Below are positions 1 to 8,707 of a DNA stretch of 64,000 bases, one piece after another. Made by a program: the position numbers and the translations under genes. Position 1 is the first letter of the stretch. Each line of letters opens with the position of its first letter. Origin of the DNA: Pseudotabrizicola algicola (GTDB lineage: Bacteria > Pseudomonadota > Alphaproteobacteria > Rhodobacterales > Rhodobacteraceae); the NCBI RefSeq assembly GCF_010915705.1, contig NZ_JAAIKE010000006.1:124001-188000 (forward strand). Reading direction: 5' to 3'. The notes below the pieces were generated by a model. It did not search any database. It saw nothing but the letters and a program-made list of their open reading frames with translations, and had not been told where the DNA came from.

Positions 1-515
1 GCCGCATCCGGCGCCTTCGCGGCCTGACGCACCGCCCCGTCGTCGCGCATCAGATCTTCGATGAACAAGCTCAGGAGTTGGGGCCGTCCGGTCACACCGG
101 CCTTGCGATAGATGGCATTGGTTTGCGCCTTGATGGTGCCTTCGCTGGTGCCCCGCAACGCCGCGATTTCCGCCGTGCTCATGCCCTTGATCGAGAACAG
201 CGCCACATCGCGTTCTGCCGGCGTAAGCCCCCATTCGTCAAAGCGTTCGCCAAGCAGGTCCATGAACGCGCCCGAGGCACGGCGCAACCGCGCCTCGGCC
301 CGCGCGCGGTCACGGAAGCTGCGCCGCAAGACCAGCGCCCCGAGCACAAGGCCCAGCAAAAGCCCCAGTGCCGCGCCGATTTCGAGCAACTCGCGCAGTT
401 CCCAAGCCAAGGGCGTGCTGCGCAGGCCAAGCAGCGAAGACAGGATGTCCGAAACAAAGAAAAACGCGCAGAGCGCCTGCACCACAAAGACTGCAACAAT
501 CGCACCGCGCTGCAT
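1..515 (-). CDS. Membrane-anchored LuxR-type HTH regulator (partial, C-terminus cut by window edge)
   Basis: The frame opens with ATG at 515 and stays open to base 1, giving at least 171 residues. Two hydrophobic segments (about residues 5-25 and 42-62) are separated by a short loop and followed by a basic linker, so the protein is probably anchored in the inner membrane. Residues about 107-155 are a LuxR/GerE-type helix-turn-helix, with LTPAERDVALFSIKGMSTAEIA, then GTSEGTIKAQTNAIYRKAGV split across the recognition helix. It lies 24 bases downstream of a secreted PepSY-like gene on the same strand, so it probably belongs with the two PepSY genes and may control them. There is no receiver domain in the visible part. 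The ligand or signal is unknown. Confidence 0.8.
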   Translation of the reverse strand, partial: MQRGAIVAVFVVQALCAFFFVSDILSSLLGLRSTPLAWELRELLEIGAALGLLLGLVLGALVLRRSFRDRARAEARLRRASGAFMDLLGERFDEWGLTPAERDVALFSIKGMSTAEIAALRGTSEGTIKAQTNAIYRKAGVTGRPQLLSLFIEDLMRDDGAVRQAAKAPDA

Positions 516-539
516 CAGCCGCGCCCTTGGCCGGCAGGG

Positions 540-956
540 TCACTTGTCATCATCGGAACCGCCGCCCTTGCCGCTGTTGTCCCCGTCGCCGTTATCGTCG
601 CGGCTGTCGTCATCGCCGTCGTCGCCGCCGCGCCCCCTCCCCCGGCCACGCCCGCTGTCATCGTCTGCAGCGTCATCATCTCGGATCAGCCCGCCCCCCC
701 CGCTGCCATCCGAAGTGACGGTCCAGAGATCGCGCAGGATCTCCCCCGTGCGGGGGTTCAGGATGATCTCGCGCCGCCCGCGCTGACTGTCGGCCAAAAT
801 GCGCGTGCGGCCCAGCAAGGTGCGCTCGACCACGATCGAGGCAAAACCCTGTTCCTGCAACTGCTCCACCACACGCTGGGTGAAGTCCTTTGCAAAGGCA
901 GGCTGTCCGATCAGGACAGCCCCCAAACCAAGCCCCAGAAAGCTGCGGCGCTGCAT
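540..956 (-). CDS. Secreted PepSY-like protein with acidic Gly/Arg/Asp tail
   Basis: This 138-residue protein starts with a signal peptide that has a twin-arginine-like n-region (MQRRSFLGLG) and an AFA-type cleavage site near residue 22. Residues about 23-75 resemble one PepSY unit (VVEQLQEQGF ... VVERT ... NPRTGEILRDLW). The last 50 residues are almost entirely D, G, R and S. It is a paralogue of the next gene upstream on the same strand in both domain and tail composition. PepSY domains are usually thought to modulate proteases or act in the periplasm or at the surface; the actual role here is unknown. The low-complexity acidic tail may bind cations, but no RTX-type calcium motif is visible. 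Confidence 0.75.
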   Translation of the reverse strand: MQRRSFLGLGLGAVLIGQPAFAKDFTQRVVEQLQEQGFASIVVERTLLGRTRILADSQRGRREIILNPRTGEILRDLWTVTSDGSGGGGLIRDDDAADDDSGRGRGRGRGGDDGDDDSRDDNGDGDNSGKGGGSDDDK

Positions 957-1019
957 GTCTTCCTTTCCGGCCCTAAACGGCGCGGCCCTTGCGCCAAGTC
1001 ATTATTCTACAGAGTGAAC

Positions 1020-1038
1020 GCCCCGGCAAGGCCGGGGC
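1020..1038 (-). terminator. GC-rich hairpin between the two PepSY genes
   Basis: Arms GCCCCGGC (1020-1027) and GCCGGGGC (1031-1038) form a perfect 8-bp stem with a 3-base loop. No clear T-run follows on the minus strand, so this may be a weak terminator or an mRNA-stability hairpin separating the upstream PepSY gene from the downstream PepSY/LuxR pair. Confidence 0.45.
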
Positions 1039-1062
1039 ATTCTGCGACGGGCGCAAAGGGTC

Positions 1063-1596
1063 TCAGTCGTCCCCGCCGCGTCCACGACCCTTGCCACCAT
1101 CATCACCCGCACCGTCGTCCGATCCGCGACCACGCCGGTCATCACCCGCGCCATCATCAGAACCACGACCACGGCGGTCATCACCCGCGCCATCATCCGA
1201 TCCGCGACCACGGCGGTCATCACCCGCGCCATCATCCGAGCCACGACCCCGACGGTCATCACCCGCGCCATCGTCATCCGCCGCGCCATCGGCGCGCACC
1301 CGCACGAAATCGCGGTTGCGCTCGCGGATGCTGACACCGGGCATGGTGTTTTCGCCCGGACGCACCGCTTCTGCCTCGCGCTTCAAGACCGCGCCGGTTG
1401 CCCGATCCAGCACCAGTTCAAGCTTTTCGCCACCCCGGAACGCTTCCAGCTTCATCTGGGACAGGCCGCGCTTTACCTCGATGCGGGTATATCCTGCCGC
1501 CTGCAAATCCGCGACCGCCTGCTCCACCGTCAGCGCGAAGCCCATCGGTGCCGCCAGCATCAAGCCGAGAACCAGTAGTCCAACTTTCCGTATCAT
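1063..1596 (-). CDS. Secreted PepSY domain protein with four 13-residue acidic repeats
   Basis: This 177-residue protein is read from the second of two close ATGs, because GGAGA sits 6-7 bases before it and touches the first ATG. It has a signal peptide (MIRKVGLLVLGLMLAAPMGFA), then a PepSY-like unit at about residues 24-75 (VEQAVADLQAAGYTRIEVKR ... LDRATGAVLKRE). The C-terminal 70 residues contain four tandem copies of a unit close to GAGDDRRGRGSDD. Strand and order suggest it leads a PepSY-PepSY-LuxR set. The repeat tail is acidic yet arginine-rich. Repeat number is likely to vary between strains, since the DNA repeats are near-identical. Function unknown. Confidence 0.8.
   Translation of the reverse strand: MIRKVGLLVLGLMLAAPMGFALTVEQAVADLQAAGYTRIEVKRGLSQMKLEAFRGGEKLELVLDRATGAVLKREAEAVRPGENTMPGVSIRERNRDFVRVRADGAADDDGAGDDRRGRGSDDGAGDDRRGRGSDDGAGDDRRGRGSDDGAGDDRRGRGSDDGAGDDGGKGRGRGGDD
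1101..1280. repeat. Tandem 39-bp minisatellite, four full units plus a partial
   Basis: Units start at about 1101, 1140, 1179 and 1218, with a partial unit from 1257. Each begins CATCACCCGC and encodes the 13-residue GAGDDRRGRGSDD repeat in the C-terminus of the PepSY protein. The period is a multiple of three, so copy-number change keeps the frame. Confidence 0.9.
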
Positions 1597-1777
1597 GGTC
1601 ATTCTCCGAACTCGGCCGATCCCGAGTTGTCCCCCCGACCCGGCCTGCATCGCACCCATTGGCGACACGTCCAGCAAGCCGCAACGCCATGCGGCGCACC
1701 ATTAACCGGCGGTTTAGGGTGCACCGCCTCTGCCACCGGATTACGGCCCTAAACCAAGGTTTATGCGCCTTGCAAAG

Positions 1778-1807
1778 AAAAACCCCCGCCAGCGGTGCTG
1801 GCGGGGG
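1778..1807 (-). terminator. Intrinsic terminator of trpB
   Basis: The arms CCCCCGCCAGC (1783-1793) and GCTGGCGGGGG (1797-1807) form a perfect 11-bp stem with a 3-base loop. Five A residues (1778-1782) give a T-run on the minus strand directly after the stem, just downstream of trpB. Confidence 0.92.
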
Positions 1808-1831
1808 CTGTGCCGTGCGATCTGCCGCGCG

Positions 1832-3064
1832 TCACACTTTCATGTCAAAACCGAGATGCTTGGCAACGGTGAAGATATCCTTGTCGCCGCGCCCGCACAT
1901 GTTCATCACGATGATATGGTCGCGCGGCAAGGTCGGTGCGATCTTCATCACATGGGCCAGCGCATGGCTCGGCTCCAGCGCCGGGATGATTCCCTCCAGC
2001 TTGCAAGACAGCTGGAACGCCTCAAGCGCCTCGACATCGGTGATAGAGACATATTGCGCCCGCCCGACATCATGCAGCCATGCATGTTCGGGACCGATGC
2101 CGGGATAGTCGAGGCCCGCGCTGATGCTGAAACCTTCGAGGATCTGGCCATCCTCGTCCTGCAAGAGATAGGTGCGGTTGCCGTGCAGCACCCCGGGACG
2201 GCCGCCCGTGAGGCTGGCGCAATGCTCCATCCGGTCGTCGACACCCTTGCCTCCGGCCTCGACGCCGATGATGTTCACAGAAGGATCGTCAAGGAAGGGA
2301 TAGAACAGCCCCATCGCATTGGAGCCGCCCCCGATGGCCGCTATCACGGTGTCGGGCAGGCGCCCCTCCCCCTCCTGCTCGGCAAGCTGCCAACGCACTT
2401 CCTTGCCGATGATCGACTGGAAATCGCGCACCATCGCCGGATAGGGGTGCGGCCCTGCGACCGTGCCGATGCAATAGAACGTGTCGCGCACATTGGTCAC
2501 CCAGTCGCGCAGCGCATCATTCATCGCATCCTTGAGCGTGCCGCGTCCCGACGTCACCGGCACCACCTCGGCCCCCAGAAGCCGCATGCGGAACACGTTC
2601 GGTGCCTGCCGTTCGACATCATGCGCGCCCATGTAGACCACGCATTTCAATCCGAACTTGGCGCAGACGGTGGCGGTGGCCACGCCGTGCTGCCCTGCGC
2701 CGGTTTCCGCGATGATGCGGGTCTTGCCCATGCGGCGCGCAAGAATGATCTGGCCCAGCACGTTGTTGATCTTATGGGCGCCGGTATGGTTCAACTCGTC
2801 GCGCTTCATGTAGATCTTGGCACCGCCCAAATGCTGCGTCAGACGCTCGGCATAATAAAGCGGGCTGGGGCGGCCCACATAATGCGCCCACAGATCATCC
2901 ATTTCGGCCCAGAAGCTCGGGTCGGTCTTGGCAAATTCGTAGCGTTCTTCCAGTTCAAGGATCAGCGGCATCAGCGTTTCCGACACGAAACGCCCGCCGA
3001 AGATGCCGAAACGGCCCGCCTCATCCGGCCCGGTCATAAAGCTGTTGATTCCGTCTTCGGCCAT
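1832..3064 (-). CDS. trpB: Tryptophan synthase beta chain
   Basis: TrpB condenses indole with L-serine to give L-tryptophan, using PLP, in the cytoplasmic alpha2beta2 complex. The 410-residue length is normal. The PLP lysine is K98 in HKINN, the catalytic glutamate corresponding to Salmonella Glu109 is E120 in AETGAGQHG, and the glycine-rich phosphate loop GGGSNAMG follows. A strong terminator stands behind it. trpF lies 1 kb away on the same strand but is separated by an unrelated plus-strand gene, and trpA is not in the window, so the usual trpFBA unit is split here. Confidence 0.98.
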   Translation of the reverse strand: MAEDGINSFMTGPDEAGRFGIFGGRFVSETLMPLILELEERYEFAKTDPSFWAEMDDLWAHYVGRPSPLYYAERLTQHLGGAKIYMKRDELNHTGAHKINNVLGQIILARRMGKTRIIAETGAGQHGVATATVCAKFGLKCVVYMGAHDVERQAPNVFRMRLLGAEVVPVTSGRGTLKDAMNDALRDWVTNVRDTFYCIGTVAGPHPYPAMVRDFQSIIGKEVRWQLAEQEGEGRLPDTVIAAIGGGSNAMGLFYPFLDDPSVNIIGVEAGGKGVDDRMEHCASLTGGRPGVLHGNRTYLLQDEDGQILEGFSISAGLDYPGIGPEHAWLHDVGRAQYVSITDVEALEAFQLSCKLEGIIPALEPSHALAHVMKIAPTLPRDHIIVMNMCGRGDKDIFTVAKHLGFDMKV

Positions 3065-3240
3065 CGTCCGCCTCCATATCTGCTGGGGTTACCTAGCGCG
3101 CGCGTGACACGCGGTAAAGCCACGCGACGCTTTCGCAGTCACGGTTTCGTTATCTGCACATCTGAAACTTCGCGACACGGCCTTTCGTATCCGGACCGTT
3201 AAGGAAAAAGCGGCCGCGCCGCCCTCATCGGAGTGACACT

Positions 3241-4020
3241 ATGACACGTATTCTTTCAGTTCTTCTTGCCACCGCCGCATTCACAGCCCCGGCTTTCGCA
3301 GACACCGCCCTTGGCCTGACCGGCGACAAGACGCTGGTGATGATCGACACTTCCACCGCCGCCGTCACCGGCACGGTTGAAGTGCAAGGCGTAAACCGTC
3401 TGCACGGCATCGACTACCGCCCCGGCACGATGACCGTGATCGGCGTGACCGACGAACAGGCCATCGTGACGATTGACCCGATGACGGGCGCCACCACCCC
3501 GCTGTCGACCATGAACACCATGATGGAAATCGCGGATGGCGCGGCGGTGATCGTCGATGTGAACCCCGCTGCCGACCGCCTGCGCTTCATGTCGGGCACC
3601 ACCAACCACCGCATCAACATGGATACGGGCGAAGTCACCGTTGACGGCAATCTGGCGTGGGAGGCCGGCGATGCAAACGGCATGGCAAATCTGATGGTCG
3701 CCGGCACGGGCTATAGCAACAGCTATGGCAAGCCCGAAGCCACCGCGATGTATAACATCGACACCGGGCTCTCTGCGCTGCTGCGCCAGACCGCCCCGAA
3801 TGACGGCACCAACGCCACCATCGGCATGTTGGGTGCGATGATCGAGGGCCCCGTCGGCTTTGACATCGCCACCACAGCGGATGGGACAAACACCGCATGG
3901 CTGGCCGCCAATGGCGCGCTGCACACCGTCGACCTTGAGACCGGGGCCGTCCTCCAGTCCTGGCCGATCACCGGCACCGATGCGGCGCTGCGAGACCTGA
4001 CGATCCTGCCTGCAATGTAA
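3241..4020 (+). CDS. Secreted DUF4394 domain protein
   Basis: This 259-residue protein has a clear signal peptide (MTRILSVLLATAAFTAPAFA, cut before DTA). The remainder fits DUF4394, a beta-propeller-like fold: alternating short strands, NRLHGIDYRPG, VDVNPAADRLRFMSG and a repeated aspartate/threonine-rich pattern. GGAG stands about 10 bases before the ATG. It sits alone between divergent trpB and convergent trpF and is closed by a terminator. Its periplasmic or extracellular role is not known. Confidence 0.85.
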   Translation: MTRILSVLLATAAFTAPAFADTALGLTGDKTLVMIDTSTAAVTGTVEVQGVNRLHGIDYRPGTMTVIGVTDEQAIVTIDPMTGATTPLSTMNTMMEIADGAAVIVDVNPAADRLRFMSGTTNHRINMDTGEVTVDGNLAWEAGDANGMANLMVAGTGYSNSYGKPEATAMYNIDTGLSALLRQTAPNDGTNATIGMLGAMIEGPVGFDIATTADGTNTAWLAANGALHTVDLETGAVLQSWPITGTDAALRDLTILPAM

Positions 4021-4047
4021 GCCCCCAAAAGGCAGGGCTGCGTCGGT

Positions 4048-4075
4048 AAAAGGGGGGCGAACTCGCCCCCCTTTT
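4048..4075. terminator. Bidirectional terminator between the DUF4394 gene and trpF
   Basis: The stem GGGGGGCG (4052-4059) / CGCCCCCC (4064-4071) has a 4-base loop, flanked by AAAA upstream and TTTTCTTCT downstream. It therefore works for both converging genes. Confidence 0.9.
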
Positions 4076-4117
4076 CTTCTTTGCGGTTAAGGTCGCCAAA
4101 GATCGGCTAGGGCAGCT

Positions 4118-4780
4118 TCAGCGCAACCTGGGGATCGCGGGCGCGCGTGTTGCCGCGACAAAGGCCGCAACTTTCGCCGCATCCTTCACACCTGGAGAGG
4201 ACTCGACCCCAGATGACACATCCACCTGCCGCGCATTGGTCAGGCGGATGGCCTCTGCCACATTCTGCGGCGTCAGCCCGCCGGCAAGCATCCACGGACG
4301 CAACCAGCGCCGCTGTGCCACCAGCCGCCAGTCGAAAACCAGGCCGTTGCCCCCCGGCAGATCGGCAGACTTGGGCGGCTTGGCATCAACGAGGATCTGG
4401 TCAGCCACCAGACTGTAATCAAGCAGCGCAGCCAGATCCCCTTCATCGGCGACGCCCACCGCCTTCATCACCGGCAAACCATAGCGCGCGCGGATCTCGG
4501 CCACGCGATCGGGGCTCTCATGGCCATGCAACTGCAACATGTCGAGCGGCATCGCTTCGGTGATTGCGTCCAGAGCCGCGTCATCCGCATCCACCACCAG
4601 CGCCACTTTGGCCAGACCCACCGGCGCGGCCAGTGCAAGCTCGCGCGCCTGTTCCACGCTCAGATGGCGGGGGCTTTTGGGAAAGAACACAAAACCGGCA
4701 TAGGCTGCACCGGCCGCGGCCACCGCCGCAACATCTGCCACGGTCCTCAGACCGCAGACCTTGACCCTGATATCAACCAT
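4118..4780 (-). CDS. trpF: Phosphoribosylanthranilate isomerase
   Basis: TrpF carries out the Amadori rearrangement of N-(5-phosphoribosyl)anthranilate to CdRP in tryptophan synthesis. The 220-residue TIM barrel has the catalytic general-base Cys9 in KVCGL and the general-acid Asp132 in ILVDAK. The phosphate-binding segment [10 protein letters not shown] and the end motif VDVSSGVE are present. It follows lapA by 5 bases, so the two are probably co-transcribed, as in other Rhodobacteraceae. Confidence 0.97.
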   Translation of the reverse strand: MVDIRVKVCGLRTVADVAAVAAAGAAYAGFVFFPKSPRHLSVEQARELALAAPVGLAKVALVVDADDAALDAITEAMPLDMLQLHGHESPDRVAEIRARYGLPVMKAVGVADEGDLAALLDYSLVADQILVDAKPPKSADLPGGNGLVFDWRLVAQRRWLRPWMLAGGLTPQNVAEAIRLTNARQVDVSSGVESSPGVKDAAKVAAFVAATRAPAIPRLR

Positions 4781-4785
4781 TGCGC

Positions 4786-5145
4786 TCAGCCTGCCTTGCG
4801 TTGATCCAGCAGCGCCAGCACATCATCCTGCGGTTCGGGCTTGGTGTCGCGCATGACTGCAAGCTCTCGCTCCAGTTTCGAGACTTCGCGGGTCTTCGTG
4901 CTGGCGAGCGCGCGGTGCTTATGCTCGCGGAACCATTCCCAGACAAAACCGATCAGGACCCCGACCAGTATGCTTGCAAAGATCACCAGATAAAGCGGCA
5001 GCTCAATCTGCCAGCCCAGACCGGAAAACGCCGCGAGGTCATCGGGCAGGGCCTTCAGCGTCACAGGCGCGCGATTGGCCAAGGCCACCGTAAGCAAGCT
5101 GATCGCCAGCACGGCCAGAAGCGCATAACGCAGATAACGGATCAT
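4786..5145 (-). CDS. lapA: LapA/DUF1049 domain membrane protein
   Basis: This 119-residue protein has two transmembrane helices (about residues 5-23 and 50-70) followed by a charged, probably coiled-coil cytoplasmic tail ([26 protein letters not shown]). The layout matches lipopolysaccharide assembly protein A (DUF1049). In enterobacteria LapA works with LapB in LpxC turnover; no lapB is adjacent here, so the role is by homology only. The position between ihfB and trpF is typical for this family of bacteria. Confidence 0.85.
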   Translation of the reverse strand: MIRYLRYALLAVLAISLLTVALANRAPVTLKALPDDLAAFSGLGWQIELPLYLVIFASILVGVLIGFVWEWFREHKHRALASTKTREVSKLERELAVMRDTKPEPQDDVLALLDQRKAG

Positions 5146-5232
5146 GATAGAACTCCCGGTGACGCCTGTCCCTGAATATCGGCGCGGCAGCCGTCAGGTG
5201 CAAGGGCCACGCAAAGCATCGGCAAGCGGGCG

Positions 5233-5517
5233 TCAACCCTTGCCGTTGAGCCTGTCACGAAGCAACTTGCCGGTCTTGAAGAACGGCACCTTCTTGTCCT
5301 CGACTTCAACAGCCTCACCCGTGCGCGGGTTGCGCCCGACGCGGGCATCGCGTGCCTTGACCGAAAAGGCCCCAAATCCGCGCAATTCGACGCGGTCGCC
5401 CTTGGCCAGGGCCTCTATGATTTCTTCGAACACCGTATTCACGATACGCTCGACATGGCGTTGCGTAAGATGCGGGTTCTCGTCCGCAATTTTCTGGATC
5501 AGTTCCGAACGGATCAT
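5233..5517 (-). CDS. ihfB: Integration host factor subunit beta
   Basis: IhfB pairs with IhfA to bind and bend DNA in the nucleoid and at promoters. The 94-residue length is normal. The DNABII signature is present ([19 protein letters not shown] followed by RNPRTGE, whose proline intercalates at the bend), as is the N-terminal [11 protein letters not shown] helix. It sits downstream of rpsA, the classical neighbour, but behind the rpsA terminator, so it likely has its own promoter at about 5520-5650. Confidence 0.97.
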   Translation of the reverse strand: MIRSELIQKIADENPHLTQRHVERIVNTVFEEIIEALAKGDRVELRGFGAFSVKARDARVGRNPRTGEAVEVEDKKVPFFKTGKLLRDRLNGKG

Positions 5518-5651
5518 CCGAAGTGTCCCCCCTGCGGCGGTTCGCGATTTGCGGGAGCAAATCCAGCCGCCGCTGTGCTTATTGTGACCCGACTATAGGC
5601 AAAAAATTCGGCGCCACACAAACGAAAAGGCTGGAATCCCCGTGCGATACG

Positions 5652-5680
5652 AAAAGGCCCCACCTTTCGGCGGGGCCTTT
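5652..5680 (-). terminator. Intrinsic terminator of rpsA
   Basis: The arms AAAGGCCCC (5653-5661) and GGGGCCTTT (5672-5680) have a small inner CC/GG pairing in the loop. Four A residues at the left end give a T-run on the minus strand, 25 bases after the rpsA stop. Confidence 0.85.
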
Positions 5681-5703
5681 CCTCAACAATTGAGGGCAAA
5701 GCC

Positions 5704-7386
5704 TCAGTTCTTGTCGCCTTTCAGCGCCGCGCCAAGGATATCGCCCAGCGATGCGCCCGAATCGGACGAGCCATACTGCTCAACCGCTTCTTTCTCTTCG
5801 GCGATCTCGCGCGCCTTGATCGACAGGCCCATGCGGCGGGTTTTCGGGTCGATGTTGGTCACGCGAACGTCAACCTTGTCACCGACCTGGAAACGCTCGG
5901 GGCGCTGGTCGCCACGGTCGCGGCTCAGGTCGCTGCGGCGGATGAACGACTTGGCGCCGTTGTAATCCACTTCGACGCCACCCTCTTCGATCGCGGTCAC
6001 TTCAACCGTGATGACCGAGCCTCGCTTCACACCGTCCACCGCTTCGGTGAAGGTGTCTTCGCCCAGAGCCTTGATCGACAGCGAGATACGCTCTTTCTCG
6101 ACGTCAACTTCCGAAACGGCCGCCTTCACGGTGTCGCCCTTGCGATAGTTGGCAATCGCGTCTTCGCCGCGCTGGTCCCACGACAGGTCGGACAGGTGAA
6201 CCATGCCGTCGATGTCGTTTTCCAAACCGATGAACAGACCGAATTCGGTGATGTTCTTGACTTCGCCTTCAATGGTCGAGCCCACCGGGTTGTTCTCGGC
6301 GAACACTTCCCACGGGTTGCGCTGGGTCTGCTTGAGGCCCAGAGACACACGGCGCTTGGCGGAGTCGATCTCCAGCACCATGACGTCGACTTCCTGGCTG
6401 GTCGAAACGATCTTGCCGGGGTGCACGTTCTTCTTGGTCCACGACATTTCCGAAACGTGAACCAGACCTTCGACACCGGCTTCCAGCTCGACGAATGCGC
6501 CGTAATCGGTGATGTTGGTCACGCGGCCCTTGTGGACCGAACCCAGCGGATAGGCGCGCTCGACTGCATCCCACGGATCTTCCTGCAGCTGCTTCATGCC
6601 GAGGCTGATACGGTGGGTTTCCTTGTTGATCTTGATGACCTGCACTTTGACAGTCTCACCAATGGCAAGGATTTCCGACGGGTGGTTGACGCGGCGCCAA
6701 GCCATGTCGGTCACGTGCAGCAGGCCGTCCACGCCGCCCAGATCAACGAACGCACCGTATTCGGTGATGTTCTTGACCACGCCGTCAACGGTCTGGCCTT
6801 CGGTCAGGTTGCCGATGACTTCGGCGCGCTGTTCGGCACGCGATTCTTCAAGGATCGCACGACGCGAGACAACGATGTTGCCACGGCGACGGTCCATCTT
6901 CAGGATCTGGAACGGCTGCTTCAGACCCATCAGCGGGCCGGCGTCACGCACGGGACGGACGTCGACTTGCGAGCCGGGAAGGAAGGCAACAGCGCCACCC
7001 AGATCGACGGTGAAGCCACCTTTGACACGGCCAAAGATCGCGCCATCGACGCGGGTTTCGGCGGCATAGGCTTTTTCCAGACGGTCCCAAGCTTCTTCGC
7101 GCTTGGCTTTCTCACGGCTGATCTGGGCTTCCCCGCGCGAGTTTTCCACGCGGTCCAGATAGACCTCGACTTCGTCGCCGACATTGATGTCGGGCTGTTC
7201 GCCGGGGTTTGCGAATTCTTTCAGATCGATGCGGCCTTCCATCTTGTAGCCGACGTCGATGATGGCCTGGCCCGCTTCGATCGCGATGACCTTGCCTTTG
7301 ACAACCGAACCCTCTTCGGGGGTGTCAATCTCGAAGCTTTCTTTCAAGAGGGCTTCGAAGTCTTCCATGGTAGCTTTAGCGCACAT
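5704..7386 (-). CDS. rpsA: 30S ribosomal protein S1
   Basis: S1 binds mRNA leaders and helps translation initiation on the 30S subunit. The protein is 560 residues when started at MCAKATMEDFEALL; this ATG at 7386 has AAGGA about 10 bases upstream, and upstream in-frame codons look like leader. Six S1 (OB-fold) repeats are visible, with the repeated signature GAFVDLGGVDGLLHVTDM, GAFVELEAGVEGLVHVSEM and related copies. The 167-base leader (7387-7553) contains no gene. In many relatives rpsA follows cmk directly; here two other genes intervene. Confidence 0.97.
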   Translation of the reverse strand: MCAKATMEDFEALLKESFEIDTPEEGSVVKGKVIAIEAGQAIIDVGYKMEGRIDLKEFANPGEQPDINVGDEVEVYLDRVENSRGEAQISREKAKREEAWDRLEKAYAAETRVDGAIFGRVKGGFTVDLGGAVAFLPGSQVDVRPVRDAGPLMGLKQPFQILKMDRRRGNIVVSRRAILEESRAEQRAEVIGNLTEGQTVDGVVKNITEYGAFVDLGGVDGLLHVTDMAWRRVNHPSEILAIGETVKVQVIKINKETHRISLGMKQLQEDPWDAVERAYPLGSVHKGRVTNITDYGAFVELEAGVEGLVHVSEMSWTKKNVHPGKIVSTSQEVDVMVLEIDSAKRRVSLGLKQTQRNPWEVFAENNPVGSTIEGEVKNITEFGLFIGLENDIDGMVHLSDLSWDQRGEDAIANYRKGDTVKAAVSEVDVEKERISLSIKALGEDTFTEAVDGVKRGSVITVEVTAIEEGGVEVDYNGAKSFIRRSDLSRDRGDQRPERFQVGDKVDVRVTNIDPKTRRMGLSIKAREIAEEKEAVEQYGSSDSGASLGDILGAALKGDKN

Positions 7387-7553
7387 ATGCAGTTTGTCCT
7401 TTTTCGTGGTTTTCTGGCCTTGCGGTTGGCTCCGCCGGTCTTTGATCGCCCTGATCTGCTGTCCATAGCCCAAGGAGCCGGGCCGGAAAACTCCGTCAGG
7501 ATGCGGGGCCTATAGCGCCAGAACGCAGCAAGAGCAAGACAAAGCGCGCGCGC

Positions 7554-8537
7554 TCAGATCACAGGTGCGCGCAGGCCCAACCGCTCTGGCGGGAAACCGG
7601 CTTGGGCAAAGATCGCCTGCACCTTCGCGGCAAAATCGGGCGCGCCGACATTCAGACAGTTGCGCACGAAGTACCAATAGAGGAACCGCCTATAGTCTGG
7701 CTGAGGCAGCGCGAGGGCGTTCCCCAAGGCGGCGGAAAAGCCTTCCGGCTGGCGCACCGTCTGCGCCACATGGTGAAAATCCGACGGCCCGAACAGAATG
7801 GCGGGCTTGTGCTGCAAGAAGCCTTCGATGGCACAGGCCGAGTTTATGCTCACGGTGGCCACCGAGGCTGCAATCATGTCGTGCACATTGGCGGTTGTGG
7901 GGGTGATGCTGCACCCCTCCGCAATCACGCGCGCGATCACCGCGGCATCGTGCTCGGGCGCCAGCGGATGCGGCTTGACCAGCACCTGCCGCCCGCCTGC
8001 CCCCCGCGCCACGGCCCGGAGCATCGCCTCGCCCGAGACATGGGCAAGACCGTTCTCCTCCGGCTGGCTGCCCTGCAGGAACACCGAGATCGCCCCCGGC
8101 GCAAAGCTCGCCGCCTCTTCCTCCTGCGCGCGCCGCGACCGCCGCGCAAGCGTATAGCGCTCGCGCATCCGCTCGAAGAACCCGTTCGCCGCGCGCTGCG
8201 GCACCTCGCTTGGGTCGAACACCTGCGCACCGATGCTGCTCTCGGCCTGCATGCCTGCGGGATCGAGATGCCAGAAGGGCGGCAGATAGGCGATCGAGGC
8301 GTTCAACACCCCCCTCCCCCGCGCCCGTCCGGTATCAAGAATATGCAGGTCCCCGTCATCATAGGCGTCGGTCGTCCCTGCCTGAAAGGGCCGCGTGCGA
8401 CGATCGCACACACTTATCCGCGCGCCCAAAGGTGCAAAGGCTTCCTCGATCCGGGCAAACAATTTCAGATAGCGCGTCTCGCGCCAATCCTTCAGATGCC
8501 GCGCGGGGAGATGAAAAACAACGCGCGCTTGCGCCAT
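7554..8537 (-). CDS. Capsule polysaccharide synthesis-type glycosyltransferase (KpsC/KpsS-like fold)
   Basis: This 327-residue cytoplasmic protein is related to the Capsule_synth family, whose best-known members KpsS and KpsC are beta-Kdo transferases. The visible family features are LVKPHPLAPEH in the middle, TTANVHDMIAASVATVSINSACAIEG (read as two adjoining stretches) and KPAILFGPSDFHHVAQTV towards the C-terminus. No capsule export or sugar genes surround it. It sits alone between rpsA and a nitroreductase-family gene, so its acceptor is unknown and it may modify a surface glycan encoded elsewhere. Confidence 0.65.
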   Translation of the reverse strand: MAQARVVFHLPARHLKDWRETRYLKLFARIEEAFAPLGARISVCDRRTRPFQAGTTDAYDDGDLHILDTGRARGRGVLNASIAYLPPFWHLDPAGMQAESSIGAQVFDPSEVPQRAANGFFERMRERYTLARRSRRAQEEEAASFAPGAISVFLQGSQPEENGLAHVSGEAMLRAVARGAGGRQVLVKPHPLAPEHDAAVIARVIAEGCSITPTTANVHDMIAASVATVSINSACAIEGFLQHKPAILFGPSDFHHVAQTVRQPEGFSAALGNALALPQPDYRRFLYWYFVRNCLNVGAPDFAAKVQAIFAQAGFPPERLGLRAPVI

Positions 8538-8640
8538 AACCCCGCTCCGCCACCGCTTCGATTTCCCGCACGATCCGCGATTGCCACGCGCCGCGCAAGG
8601 TCCACCGTCCCAAGGTCAGCAAAGGCCCGCACCAAAACGG

Positions 8641-8675
8641 AAAAAGGGTGCGGCACCTTTGGATGCCGCACCCTT
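8641..8675 (-). terminator. Intrinsic terminator of the nitroreductase-family gene
   Basis: The 12-bp stem AAGGGTGCGGCA (8644-8655) / TGCCGCACCCTT (8664-8675) has an 8-base loop. Five A residues at 8641-8645 supply the T-run on the minus strand. Confidence 0.9.
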
Positions 8676-8707
8676 CCCTATGCCCTGTCAGGCCAAGGCC
8701 AAAACGG

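Noticed and set aside
1101-1280. Regular short repeats that could suggest a CRISPR array
   Set aside because: The 39-bp units are contiguous without spacers, in frame, and encode a protein repeat.
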